A stretch of 64,000 bases of DNA, taken from assembly GCF_008124605.1 (NCBI RefSeq), contig NZ_VRYN01000001.1:1-64000 (forward strand), written 5' to 3'. The translations under genes were made by a program, and so were the position numbers. Below the pieces are notes generated by a model. It worked only from the letters and a program-made list of their open reading frames with translations. It searched no databases and had not been told where the DNA came from. Below, piece after piece: positions 43,917 to 54,855 of this stretch. The number at the start of each line of letters is the position of its first letter. The stretch's first letter is position 1. The stretch is from Halobacterium salinarum DSM 3754 (GTDB taxonomy: Archaea > Halobacteriota > Halobacteria > Halobacteriales > Halobacteriaceae).

Positions 43917-45248
43917 TTAGGCTGCCAGCACGACCGCAGCGCCGCCACCGACGACCAATAGCCCGGCGCTGTACGCGACGACGCGGGCCGCGAACGTCCG
44001 GTTAGCGCTGGTCGCCGACAGCCCCGCTTTCACGCCGATGGAGCTGGCGGTCGCCAACAACACCGCGATCGCCGCTGTGTCGGCGTCGACGGCGTTGGTG
44101 CGGTAGAGCACGACCGCCGACGTGGTCGCGCCGGCGCTGGACACGAGCCCGGAGACGACCGCGGTGACGAGCAGCCCGGCGGACCCGAACTGGGTCTCCG
44201 CGAGCCCGCCGGCCACGACCACGACGAGGAACATCGCGCCGAACCCGAGGGCGTTCCGCATCGAGAACGGCGTGTCGAGATCCATGGACACCGACTGCGA
44301 CCAGTCGGCGGTCACGGCCGCGATGGCGATGCTGCCGGTGACGATGACCGCCAGCGGCAGCGTCCCCGTGACGAGGACGCCGGCCGACGCGGTGAACACC
44401 ACGACGATGAGGAGGTTGCGGAGCGCCATCGCCGCGTTCGCCAACAGCACCCCCGCGACGGCGTACCGTGTCGCGTCGGCGTGCGCGTCCACGTGATCGA
44501 GCAGTGTGCCGACGACCGCCGTCGAGGACGCCAACCCACCGAAGAAGCCGGTGACAGCGATCCCGCAGCCGCCGTACGCCTGCACGACGACGTAGTTCAC
44601 GATGCCGATGGCCGCCACGAACACCACCATCGACCAGACCACGCGAGGCTCGATCTCGACCACCCACCCGCCCCGTCCCACGGTCATCGCGCCGGTGGGC
44701 AACACCGGATACACGACGAACGCCAGGATCGCGAACTCCGTGGTTGAGCGGAGTTCTTCCCGGGACAACCCCCACGCGAAGCCGTGGAGTTCGCGCTTGA
44801 ACACCAGCAGGATCGAACTCGTGACTGCGACGACAGTCGCCGGCAGGACCGCGCCCAGCGCCGCCAGCACGCCGATGCCGTACGCGACGAGCATGCTCAC
44901 GGCCGTCGTGAGGTGTAGGGTGCCCTCCGACGACCGCAGCCCGGAGACCATCAACACACCGGTGAGCACGATCACGAACACCGCGCCGACGCCGCCCAGG
45001 ACCGGCGGGCACGCGCCTCCGGCCGCCGCGCAGCGCTCGGTGTCGACCATCGTGAAGATGGCACCCAGCACGCTCACGAGCGCGAACGTCCGGATGCCGG
45101 CGGCCTTCTGGGCCCACTCGCGTTCCAGCCCCAAGAACAACCCCAGTGCCACCGCAACCGCGATGCGGACGATCCGGCTGTCGAGTGGCGCTGCCACTAG
45201 TGCGTCGACGGTCACGGTCACCACCAGGACGTTCGCCGGTGTGCACAT
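43917..45248 (-). CDS. MgtC/DUF4010-family membrane protein
   Basis: A 443-residue membrane protein. The first ~140 residues match MgtC/SapB (ALGLFLGLEREWAQKAAGIRTFALVSVLGAIFTMV, with the GLEREW and GIRTF motifs), and the rest is a long chain of ten or so hydrophobic helices of the DUF4010 type. MgtC proteins affect magnesium homeostasis and ATP synthase in pathogens; the fused DUF4010 part is uncharacterised. The frame extends further upstream; ATG 45248 is preferred since it starts just before the first helix. Confidence 0.8.
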   Translation of the reverse strand: MCTPANVLVVTVTVDALVAAPLDSRIVRIAVAVALGLFLGLEREWAQKAAGIRTFALVSVLGAIFTMVDTERCAAAGGACPPVLGGVGAVFVIVLTGVLMVSGLRSSEGTLHLTTAVSMLVAYGIGVLAALGAVLPATVVAVTSSILLVFKRELHGFAWGLSREELRSTTEFAILAFVVYPVLPTGAMTVGRGGWVVEIEPRVVWSMVVFVAAIGIVNYVVVQAYGGCGIAVTGFFGGLASSTAVVGTLLDHVDAHADATRYAVAGVLLANAAMALRNLLIVVVFTASAGVLVTGTLPLAVIVTGSIAIAAVTADWSQSVSMDLDTPFSMRNALGFGAMFLVVVVAGGLAETQFGSAGLLVTAVVSGLVSSAGATTSAVVLYRTNAVDADTAAIAVLLATASSIGVKAGLSATSANRTFAARVVAYSAGLLVVGGGAAVVLAA

Positions 45249-45483
45249 AAACACTGGGTCGAGATCACCCCACGGCCCTGGCGGTGCCCCGGCGGTCAGT
45301 CGCGGGGGATCGACACAACCCACTACGTCAGCCGCCCAGCGGCCCGTTCTCGCTTGTCGATGTCGTTTCGGGCCAGGGCGCTCTCTCCCGCTCGACGCTG
45401 TAAATAATAACTCGTTGTATGGTACCAAACTCCGTCGCAGCCGTGTCGCTTTTGTACCGTGTCCTGATACGGCGTGGTACAAC
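45249..45483. promoter_or_regulatory. Divergent promoter region between DUF4010 and SNF genes
   Basis: 235 bp without a gene. It contains an AT-rich stretch (taaataataactcg, about 45403-45416) and a TTTTGTACC box about 30 bp before ATG 45484. GTACC (45454-45458) and GGTAC (45476-45480) form a short inverted repeat just ahead of the SNF gene start. Confidence 0.4.
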
Positions 45484-46827
45484 ATGGCAGAACGTGAGAC
45501 ATGGGCATCCAGACTGGGATTCATTCTGGCCGCCGTTGGGAGCGCAGTCGGCCTGGGGAACATCTGGCAGTTCCCGTTCAAGACAGCGACCGAGGGCGGC
45601 GCGGCGTTCGTCGTTGTCTACCTGGTAGCCGCGCTCCTGTTGGGGTTGCCCGCCATCCTCGGTGAGTTCGTCATCGGGCGGCGCGCGAACCTCAACGCCG
45701 TCGAGGCGTTCGACCGGCTCGACCACCCGGCGTGGACGATCGTGGGGGCGATGGGGCTGCTCACGGGGCTGTGGATCCTGTCGTACTACAGCGTCGTCGG
45801 CGGCTGGGTCACGCGATACCTGCTGGGCAGCGCCACCGGGGCGTACTTCGCCGCGCCCGCGGCGTACTTCGGGAGCGTCTCGATGGGGTGGGAGGCGGTG
45901 GCGTTCCACGGCGCGTTCATGGCCGCCACGGCCGGCATCGTGGCGTTCGGCATCGAGGACGGCATCGAGAAAGCCACGAAGCTGATGGTGCCGTCGATCC
46001 TCGTGATGCTCGTCGGCCTCGCGGTGTACGCGTCCACCCTCAATGGTGTGGGCGCAGCCTACGAGTTCTACCTCTCCCCTGACTTCGGGTTCATCGCCGA
46101 CAACATCGGGAGCATCGTCCCGTACGCCGTCAGCCAGGCGTTCTTCTCGCTGTCGCTGGGGATGGGCGCGATGATCACGTACGCCTCCTACCTGGGCGAC
46201 GACGACAGCCTGTTCGCCGACGGCGGCCTCATCGTCGTGTTGAACACCTCCGTGGGGCTGCTCGCGGGGCTGGTTGTGATCCCGCTGCTGTTCGTGCAGT
46301 TCGGCACGGTTCCGGATGCCGCGGCCGGCGGCGGTGCCGGCGCGCTGTTCATCTCCGTCGCACAGGCGTTCGCCACGCTCGGCGTGGCGGGGCGCGTGCT
46401 CGGGGTGCTGTTCTTCGGCGTGGTGTTGGTTGCCGCGCTGTCCTCGGCGATCAGCCTCCTGGAGGTCGTCACCGCCTACGTCGTCGACAACTACGGCTAC
46501 AGCCGGCCCGCGACCGCGTTCAGCTTCGGGGGCGTGTTGTTCGCGCTGGGCACGCTGTCGGCGTGGAACACCGCCTGGCTGGACTGGTTTGACTCGCTGG
46601 CCTACGGCGTGTTGTTGCCGCTGTCGGTGCTGCTCGGTGTGGTGTTCGTCGGGTGGGTGTACGGCCCCGCCGCGGTCGACGAGATCAAGAAGGGATCGGG
46701 CACCGGGACCACGTTCGCCACCGCGTGGCTGTGGTCGGTCCGCACCTACGTTCTCATCGGCGTGTTCGTGACACTCTACTTGGGTGTGACGGACATCTAC
46801 GCCGCGCCGGCGATCCCGTTCGTCTAG
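45484..46827 (+). CDS. SNF-family sodium-dependent transporter 1
   Basis: A 447-residue Na+-coupled amino-acid or amine transporter with the LeuT fold. The first helix has [23 protein letters not shown] (about 8-30), with unwound glycine region and Na+ site; further motifs are EFVIGRR and the TM6-type [19 protein letters not shown]. It has about eleven helices, as usual for prokaryotic NSS members (LeuT, MhsT). Substrate cannot be read. A close relative follows downstream after 139 bp, so this is probably a tandem duplication. The stop lies in CTAG. Confidence 0.9.
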   Translation: MAERETWASRLGFILAAVGSAVGLGNIWQFPFKTATEGGAAFVVVYLVAALLLGLPAILGEFVIGRRANLNAVEAFDRLDHPAWTIVGAMGLLTGLWILSYYSVVGGWVTRYLLGSATGAYFAAPAAYFGSVSMGWEAVAFHGAFMAATAGIVAFGIEDGIEKATKLMVPSILVMLVGLAVYASTLNGVGAAYEFYLSPDFGFIADNIGSIVPYAVSQAFFSLSLGMGAMITYASYLGDDDSLFADGGLIVVLNTSVGLLAGLVVIPLLFVQFGTVPDAAAGGGAGALFISVAQAFATLGVAGRVLGVLFFGVVLVAALSSAISLLEVVTAYVVDNYGYSRPATAFSFGGVLFALGTLSAWNTAWLDWFDSLAYGVLLPLSVLLGVVFVGWVYGPAAVDEIKKGSGTGTTFATAWLWSVRTYVLIGVFVTLYLGVTDIYAAPAIPFV

Positions 46828-46966
46828 GATCTCTCAGTGAACCCGGATTTTTGCAGTCGATTCGAAGTTCCATAACGGTTTTTCAGGCTGTTTACCGCGC
46901 GTTCCTCGCGGTCTGACGGATCGACGGTCGTAACCCTGAAATGGGGTGGTTTGTTACTGCGTTGCA

Positions 46967-48400
46967 ATGGCACGAGATGTGTGGCACTCCCGGCTCGGAT
47001 TCATCATGGCCGCCGTCGGCTCCGCGGTCGGCCTGGGGAACCTCTGGCGGTTCCCGTGGATGACGAGCGAAAACGGCGGCGCGGCGTTCCTCCTGGTGTA
47101 TCTCGGCGTTGTACTGTGTGTTGGCGTGCCCGGCCTGCTGGCGGAGTTCGTGATCGGGCGGCGGAGCCGTCGAAGCCCCGTCGGCGCGTTCTCCTCGCTG
47201 TCGGACTCCACGCTGTGGCGGGTGTTCGGACACCTCTCGGTCGTCATCGCGGTCGTGTTGCTCTCCTTTTACAGCGTTGTCGGCGGGTGGATCCTGCGGT
47301 ACTTCGGGGCCAGCCTGACCGGCGCGTACTTCTCGAACCCCGGCCAGTACTTCGCCACGGTGAGCTACGGGCTTGACGCCGTTGGCTTCCATCTGTTGTT
47401 CCTCGCGATCACCGGGCTCATCGTAGTACGCGGGATCAAACGCGGGATCGAGAACGCAACCAAGCTCATGATGCCGGCTGTGGTGGTGCTTTTGATCGTG
47501 CTCGCCGCCTGGGCGAGCACGCTCGACGGCGCGGGTGCCGGTCTCGCGTTCTACCTGTCGCCGGACGTCGAACTGCTTGAAGCCGACCTGCTTGGGATCC
47601 TGCCTGCCGCCGCCGGCCAGGCGCTGTTCACGCTCTCGCTTGGCTCCGGAACGATGATCACCTACGCGTCGTACCTCGACGAGGAGCGGTCGCTGGCCGC
47701 CGACGGCGCGGCGATCGCCGTTCTCAACACCTGCATCGGTGTGCTCGCTGGACTCGTGGTGTTCCCGCTGTTGTTCGCGCTCGTCGGCGACGCCGGCACT
47801 GGCGGTCCCGGCGCGCTGTTCGTTGGCCTCGCCAACGCGTTCGTTGCGGTCCCCTACGGGCGGGCCGTCGGCGCGGTGTTTTTCGCGGTCGTCTCCCTGG
47901 CCGCCATCTCCTCGTCGATCTCGATGCTCGAACTCCCGGTGTCGTTCCTGGTCGACGAGTACGGCGTCTCACGCCGCCGCGCGACCGCGCTGTTCGTGGG
48001 CGTGTTCACCGTCACTGGGAGCGCAACCGCGCTCTCGCCCGGGCTCTTTGACTTCGTCGCGGGCACCCTGGTGGACCTCCTGATGACCGCCGGCCTCATC
48101 GGGTTCCTGCTGTTCACCGGGTGGGTCGTCGGGCAGAACGCCGTCACCGAGTACGAGCTCGGCGCGGGCGCTGTCGCGTCCGCGTTGTCGACGCCGTGGC
48201 TGTACGCGGTCGGCGTGGTGATCCCGGTGTTCCTGATTTTCACGCTCGTCTCCGGGATCGCCGCCGCGCTCGGCGTCTCGATCACGGCCGTCGAGCTGTG
48301 GGGGGTCACCATCAGCCAGCCGCGACTGTTCGCGGGACTGAGCGTCGTCATCGCGGTGGTGTCGTTTCTGGGGCTGCGGCGGCCGGCGTCCGTCGCCTGA
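46967..48400 (+). CDS. SNF-family sodium-dependent transporter 2
   Basis: A 477-residue NSS transporter with the same first-helix signature ([24 protein letters not shown]) and TM6 motif ([17 protein letters not shown]). It differs from transporter 1 in an added C-terminal helix (about 447-470), giving about twelve helices, and in the Arg (WRFPW) instead of Gln (WQFPF) in the first helix; most family members have Arg here. Start ATG 46967 ([11 protein letters not shown]) is chosen by alignment with the first copy. It lies 139 bp downstream on the same strand. Confidence 0.9.
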   Translation: MARDVWHSRLGFIMAAVGSAVGLGNLWRFPWMTSENGGAAFLLVYLGVVLCVGVPGLLAEFVIGRRSRRSPVGAFSSLSDSTLWRVFGHLSVVIAVVLLSFYSVVGGWILRYFGASLTGAYFSNPGQYFATVSYGLDAVGFHLLFLAITGLIVVRGIKRGIENATKLMMPAVVVLLIVLAAWASTLDGAGAGLAFYLSPDVELLEADLLGILPAAAGQALFTLSLGSGTMITYASYLDEERSLAADGAAIAVLNTCIGVLAGLVVFPLLFALVGDAGTGGPGALFVGLANAFVAVPYGRAVGAVFFAVVSLAAISSSISMLELPVSFLVDEYGVSRRRATALFVGVFTVTGSATALSPGLFDFVAGTLVDLLMTAGLIGFLLFTGWVVGQNAVTEYELGAGAVASALSTPWLYAVGVVIPVFLIFTLVSGIAAALGVSITAVELWGVTISQPRLFAGLSVVIAVVSFLGLRRPASVA

Positions 48401-48468
48401 CAGCGCCGTCCTGGGCTGTCGCCGTCTCGGAATCCTTTTGCCGCCGGTTGCGGAACCCTCCTAATCAA

Positions 48469-50019
48469 ATGACGATGGAAGAGCGCATCGAGGACTTGCG
48501 CGAGCAGACCGAGCGCGCACTCCTCGGCGGCGGAGAGGCTCGCATCGAGTCCCAACACGAGAAGGGGAAGCTGACGGCTCGCGAGCGCATCGACTACTTC
48601 CTCGACGACGGCACGTTCAACGAGTTGGATCAGCTGCGCACGCACCGCTCCACGAACTTCGACATGGACGAAACGAAGCTCCCCGGCGACGGCGTCGTCA
48701 CCGGCTACGGCGACGTCAACGGCCGGACGACGTTCGTGTTCGCCCACGACTTCACCGTCTTCGGGGGGAGCCTCGGTGAGGTGTTCGCGGAGAAAGTGAC
48801 GAAAGTGATGGATCGCGCGATGGAGGTCGGCGCGCCCGTCGTGGGGCTCAACGACTCGGCGGGCGCACGCATCCAGGAGGGCGTCGACGCGCTGGGCGGG
48901 TTCGCGGAGATCTTCACCCGCAACGAGAAGGCCAGCGGCGTCGTCCCCCAGATCTCGGCGATCATGGGGCCGTGTGCGGGCGGTGCCGTCTACTCGCCGG
49001 CGATCACGGATTTCACCGTCATGGTGAAGGACACGAGCCACATGTTCATCACCGGGCCGGACGTCATCGAGACGGTGACCGGCGAGCAGGTCGGCTTCGA
49101 GGAGCTCGGCGGCGCGACCACCCACGCCGCCGAATCGGGGGTCGCACATTTCGCCTGCGACAGCGAGGAGGCGGCCCTGGACAACATCAAGCGCCTGCTC
49201 TCGTATCTCCCCCAGAACAACGTCGAGGACCCGCCACGGGTCGAGCCCTACGACGACCCCGAGCGCCGCGACGACGCCCTCGAAACCATCGTCCCGGACG
49301 AGCCACGGAAGCCCTACGACATGACCGACGTCGTCGACAGCGTCGTCGACGAGCAGTCGTTTTTCGAGGTGCAGGCGGACTACGCGAAGAACATCGTCGT
49401 CGGGTTCGCGCGACTCGACGGCCGGTCGGTCGGCATCGTCGCGAACCAGCCCCGCGTGAACGCCGGCACCCTCGACATCGACGCCTCCGAGAAGGGCAGC
49501 CGGTTCGTGCGGTTCTGTGACTCGTTCAACGTCCCGATCCTGACGCTCGTGGACGTGCCCGGGTTCCTGCCGGGCACCGACCAAGAGCACGGCGGCATCA
49601 TCCGGCACGGCGCGAAGCTCCTGTACGCGTTCAGCGAGGCGAGCGTGCCCCTGATGACGGTCATCACGCGGAAGGCCTACGGCGGCGCCTACGACGTGAT
49701 GGCGAGCAAGCACATCGGCGCGGACGTCAACTACGCGTGGCCGACCGCCGAGATCGCCGTGATGGGGCCGAAGGGCGCGGTGAACGTCCTCTACAGTGAT
49801 GAACTCGAAGCGGCCGACGACACCGCGGCGCGGCGCCAAGAGCTCATCGACGAGTACCGCGAGGAGTTCGCCAACCCATACACGGCCGCCGACCGCGGCT
49901 ACCTCGACGCCGTCATCGAGCCGACCGAGACCCGACCGCGGCTCATCGACGACCTCGACATGCTGGCGAGCAAGCGCGAGGAGACGCCGGACAAGAAACA
50001 CGGCAACATCCCGCTGTGA
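48469..50019 (+). CDS. pccB: Propionyl/acetyl-CoA carboxylase carboxyltransferase subunit
   Basis: Transfers CO2 from biotin to propionyl- or acetyl-CoA, giving methylmalonyl- or malonyl-CoA. The 516-residue protein has the crotonase-type double fold: [37 protein letters not shown] at the start, oxyanion glycines in SGGR-type and [21 protein letters not shown] and [10 protein letters not shown], then [24 protein letters not shown] and [19 protein letters not shown]. Followed at once by pccX (TGATG overlap) and by pccA 110 bp later. From family knowledge this feeds the 3-hydroxypropionate/methylmalonyl route to succinyl-CoA. Confidence 0.94.
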   Translation: MTMEERIEDLREQTERALLGGGEARIESQHEKGKLTARERIDYFLDDGTFNELDQLRTHRSTNFDMDETKLPGDGVVTGYGDVNGRTTFVFAHDFTVFGGSLGEVFAEKVTKVMDRAMEVGAPVVGLNDSAGARIQEGVDALGGFAEIFTRNEKASGVVPQISAIMGPCAGGAVYSPAITDFTVMVKDTSHMFITGPDVIETVTGEQVGFEELGGATTHAAESGVAHFACDSEEAALDNIKRLLSYLPQNNVEDPPRVEPYDDPERRDDALETIVPDEPRKPYDMTDVVDSVVDEQSFFEVQADYAKNIVVGFARLDGRSVGIVANQPRVNAGTLDIDASEKGSRFVRFCDSFNVPILTLVDVPGFLPGTDQEHGGIIRHGAKLLYAFSEASVPLMTVITRKAYGGAYDVMASKHIGADVNYAWPTAEIAVMGPKGAVNVLYSDELEAADDTAARRQELIDEYREEFANPYTAADRGYLDAVIEPTETRPRLIDDLDMLASKREETPDKKHGNIPL

Positions 50020-50276
50020 TGCCCGCCGAGATGGACCTGACGATCCCCGAGGACGCCAGCGAGGAGGAGGCCGCCGCCATCGCTGCGGCCGTCCAGAGCC
50101 ACCTGGCCGCGATGGCGGCGGCCGCGGCAGCCGCCGACGACAACGAGGCGACGTGGCCCGGTGAGAAATGGCGGTTCGCCGGCCGCGTCGAACAACAGGG
50201 CGGGCGCTCGGTGCGCGTGCCCGACGGTGCGCCCACCGACGCGTGGAGCGCGGCGGGGCGTCGCGACCGGTTTTAG
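50019..50276 (+). CDS. pccX: Small third carboxylase subunit (PccX/acc-epsilon-like)
   Basis: An 85-residue protein between the two carboxylase genes; its ATG overlaps the pccB stop as TGATG, so translation is coupled. The N-terminal half is acidic and helical ([30 protein letters not shown]) and the C-terminal half ends in [18 protein letters not shown], a pattern shared with acc-epsilon subunits. In Haloferax a protein of this size called PccX is needed for propionyl-CoA carboxylase activity, so it is probably a structural or activating subunit. Function is by analogy. Confidence 0.8.
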   Translation: MPAEMDLTIPEDASEEEAAAIAAAVQSHLAAMAAAAAAADDNEATWPGEKWRFAGRVEQQGGRSVRVPDGAPTDAWSAAGRRDRF

Positions 50277-50386
50277 GCCGTCGCTCCGGGCGAGGCGGCG
50301 GCCCAAGCGGGTGTTCTGTGCGCGGGCTGGCGGCCGATCCAGAACCGAAGCTATGAGTAGGCCGTCTCTGAAACGAACGATCAAGA

Positions 50387-52219
<1,833 letters not shown>

Positions 52220-52353
52220 ACGGTTCCGCGACCGGAGTCATTATGTCGCCTGGCTGTCTGCTACTCCCACACGACCCGACCGACGACACCGCCGGCTGAC
52301 GCCGCGCTCCGTGGCGGCGGCAGTCGAACCGTGCGGTGTCACGTGGCCGCACC

Positions 52354-54498
52354 ATGAACCCAGCATTCACGCCGACCACGAGCCCGACCGGGCTGCGTGT
52401 TCACGACCGGATCGAGAACGCCCAGTTCGAGCTGTACACCGAGTCCCGGGTGGCCCCAACGCCTATCGCTACCGGCTCGGGGCATGGACTGTCTCGGCAG
52501 CCGGATGCGGAGGCGTGGCACACCAGCAGTGATGCTGGGTTCGCGTTGCCCGTCGATAGCGCGGTTGCCTTCGACACGACGCGGATCACGCTGCCGGCAC
52601 TGGTGGACGTGTTCGTGTGGCAGCCAGACCGGACGCTCGTCGGGAAAACCACCAACCAGGAGTCGGCGACGTATCCCGAGCAGGGAGCGTACGCCCTGGA
52701 TGTCGACATCGGGTCGATGAAGCTCCAACTGGCTGTAACGGACCCCTTCGAGATCCACCGCACCGACGACTCGACGGTCATCAGCTTCGACGCCACGGCC
52801 ACCGTGCGCCTGGGCGCGCGGTCGCTGCATACGGCCCCCGAGGCCACGATCACCATCACCGACGACGTGCGGGACGGCATGCGCGCGGTCTCACTGTTCG
52901 GATCCGCGCTGAAAACCACCACACCGGAGCGGTCGTTCCCGACGCTACGGGGCCATCCACCGCTCGTGGAGCGCGGTGACGCCTTCGACGCGCCCGCCAC
53001 CCTCGACGCCCCGGACACCGGGATCGCCATCGAGATCCCGCTCGACTGGGGTGACCTGTACCGGGTGAGCACGCTCGCGTACTATCTCGGGGCGACGGTG
53101 CAGCCGGGCGCACAGCGCGCGCTCGTGCTCGACGGCGTCCGGTATCCGTTCCCGTCCGCCAGTGGGTTCGGCGACGCGGTGCAGACTCTGCTGGAGCACG
53201 TGTTCTTGCTGGATTGTGTCGTCCGGACGGAGGGGCTGTACTCGGTGTCGATGCACGAACGCACCGCGATCGAGCCGACCCTCGGCATCGACCTGTCGGC
53301 GGCCTACGACGCGCCGCCCGCCGAACGGCTGGCGGCATACCTGGGTGTGCCGTTCGCGGTCACCGAGCCACACGGTCCGCAGTGGCCGGTCACCGCGGAC
53401 ATTGCCCCGGACCCCGGACGCATCGCCGCGCTGCCGTTCGTCGTGGATGACCTCGCCAACGTCCGAGTCCACGACGCACAACCGGACACGACATCCGACG
53501 CCGGGCACGGAGCCGAGGCTGTGAGTTCGTTCCTTCGGAGCAGGTCACAGCCGGACCGCGACCAGCCACGCGTGGCGGCCGACGCGGACGATGTCGTGGT
53601 ACCGCCGGATACGGAGTCCATCGAGCACGTGTGGCTCGCCGACGGGGTGCCAGTGGGTGCCAACAAGGCCACCGCTGCGGACTACCAGGCGAGTCTCGCG
53701 TGCGATGCACTCGCCAGCGATCCGATCCGGGTCGTGGTCGTCTGCAACGACCCGTCGATGGACGCCGAGGACTGCGTCAGCGCCGTCTACGGGATGCGGG
53801 ATTTCTTCGAGTTCGACATCTCGGTGCGCCACGAGCTGTCCACGAGCGAGCTCGCCACGGTCTTGGAGTCGACGGTCGACTTCCTCCACTACATCGGGCA
53901 CACGGACGCCACCGGCTTCCAGTGTGTGGACGGGCGACTCGACGCCCGGGACCTGGACACAACCGGCGTCCGCGCGTTCCTGCTGAACTCCTGTCAGTCG
54001 CACGCGCAGGGTCGCGCGCTGGTTGATCGCGGAAGCCAGGGCGGCATCGTCACCGTGTCGGACATCGACAACGACGCCGCCGTGCGGGTCGGGCACGCGA
54101 TCGCGCGACTGCTGAACAACGGGTTCTCGCTGCTGGCAGGGCTATCAGTCGCTCGCAACGTGACGGCGTTCGGGAACCAGTACGTCACGGTCGGCGATGG
54201 GTCCGCGCAGGTGGTGCAGAGCCGGAGTGGCGTGTCGCTGCTCGCTGAGCTGGCAGCAACCGATGCCGGCTACGAGGTGTCTCTGGTCGGCTATCCGACT
54301 ACGAACACGCCGCTGGGATCGCTCGTCACGCCGTACATTCCCGGGAACGACACGTCGTATCTAAACGCTGGTCACATCGGGACGTTCAACGTTGCTGCTG
54401 AAGATCTTCGCTCGTTTTTCGACCATGGGGTCTTTCCAGTTCTCTACGACGGAACACTGACATGGAGTGACAAACTGACCATCGAAGAAACCGGCTGA
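52354..54498 (+). CDS. CHAT-like (caspase/separase-fold) protein of 714 residues
   Basis: A large soluble protein that does not belong to the biotin pathway. The C-terminal half contains a peptidase clan CD pattern: DFLHYIGHTDATGF with His516 in the GH pair, then FLLNSCQS with Cys547, followed by HAQGRALVDRGSQGGIVTVSDIDNDAAVRVGHAIARLL, the order of CHAT domains (His-Cys dyad, then the GA-type and DxxA helices). The N-terminal ~440 residues are beta-rich and unrecognised. It may be a protease activated by a partner, as in bacterial defence and cell-death systems. A 47-residue membrane peptide gene faces it from the other strand. No TATA box was seen; the gene may be read from pccA. Confident about the dyad pattern, not about function. 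Confidence 0.75.
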   Translation: MNPAFTPTTSPTGLRVHDRIENAQFELYTESRVAPTPIATGSGHGLSRQPDAEAWHTSSDAGFALPVDSAVAFDTTRITLPALVDVFVWQPDRTLVGKTTNQESATYPEQGAYALDVDIGSMKLQLAVTDPFEIHRTDDSTVISFDATATVRLGARSLHTAPEATITITDDVRDGMRAVSLFGSALKTTTPERSFPTLRGHPPLVERGDAFDAPATLDAPDTGIAIEIPLDWGDLYRVSTLAYYLGATVQPGAQRALVLDGVRYPFPSASGFGDAVQTLLEHVFLLDCVVRTEGLYSVSMHERTAIEPTLGIDLSAAYDAPPAERLAAYLGVPFAVTEPHGPQWPVTADIAPDPGRIAALPFVVDDLANVRVHDAQPDTTSDAGHGAEAVSSFLRSRSQPDRDQPRVAADADDVVVPPDTESIEHVWLADGVPVGANKATAADYQASLACDALASDPIRVVVVCNDPSMDAEDCVSAVYGMRDFFEFDISVRHELSTSELATVLESTVDFLHYIGHTDATGFQCVDGRLDARDLDTTGVRAFLLNSCQSHAQGRALVDRGSQGGIVTVSDIDNDAAVRVGHAIARLLNNGFSLLAGLSVARNVTAFGNQYVTVGDGSAQVVQSRSGVSLLAELAATDAGYEVSLVGYPTTNTPLGSLVTPYIPGNDTSYLNAGHIGTFNVAAEDLRSFFDHGVFPVLYDGTLTWSDKLTIEETG

Positions 54499-54545
54499 AG
54501 CGTCTTCTTTAGCGAGACAGCGGATTCAGTACGCTTTCTACTCAG

Positions 54546-54689
54546 CTATGGCCCCTGGATAATCCCGACAGGGTGCCTTGCCGCCGCCGTCCCTGTTGTC
54601 GAGAGGAACAGCAGCATCGTGAACAGCGCGCCGATCATTCGTGGGTTATCCGACAGGTACTGCGTGAACTTGGAGTCAGTCATCGACAT
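54546..54689 (-). CDS. 47-residue single-helix membrane peptide
   Basis: Too short for most gene finders. It reads MSMTDSKFTQYLSDNPRMIG, then the hydrophobic ALFTMLLFLSTTGTAAA and the tail RHPVGIIQGP. The NPRMIGALFTMLL signature recurs, from memory, in a family of ~45-residue haloarchaeal proteins (DUF7503-like), so it is very likely real. A TATA-like AAATTTAATT (complement, about 54711-54720) lies 26 bp upstream of ATG 54689; a second ATG is at 54683. Its stop is 47 bp from the CHAT gene stop (convergent). A membrane-acting effector or a CHAT substrate are possible roles, both inference. Confidence 0.72.
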   Translation of the reverse strand: MSMTDSKFTQYLSDNPRMIGALFTMLLFLSTTGTAAARHPVGIIQGP

Positions 54690-54707
54690 CTGTATCAACA
54701 ACCCGCT

Positions 54708-54745
54708 GAAAATTAAATTTATCTGAACATAACAGATATAAATAA
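54708..54745. promoter_or_regulatory. AT-rich divergent promoter with inverted repeat
   Basis: An unusually A+T-rich island. TATCTG (54720-54725) and CAGATA (54733-54738) form an exact 6-bp inverted repeat with a 7-base loop, between a minus-strand TATA-like element for the membrane peptide and a plus-strand TATAAATA (54736-54743). The plus-strand box points at a 23-codon open frame (54760-54831) and not at birA, which has its own TTTAAC box. Confidence 0.5.
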
Positions 54746-54825
54746 ACCGAAAAAAGGTATGAGTGAGTTATTGTGTCGGATTAGGACAGTCTCCTCCGGT
54801 GCGGTGTGGCGTTCAACCAGTCGGG

Positions 54826-54833
54826 TTTAACAG
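54826..54833 (+). promoter_or_regulatory. Putative TATA box of birA
   Basis: TTTAACAG lies about 27-30 bp upstream of the ATG at 54856, consistent with a leaderless birA transcript and the choice of that start over the upstream in-frame codon at 54763. Confidence 0.45.
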
Positions 54834-54855
54834 GACACGCCGGATACCACCGGCA

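Noticed and set aside
52244-52300. 18-codon frame before the CHAT gene
   Set aside because: Too short, no hydrophobic or conserved pattern and no promoter near it.
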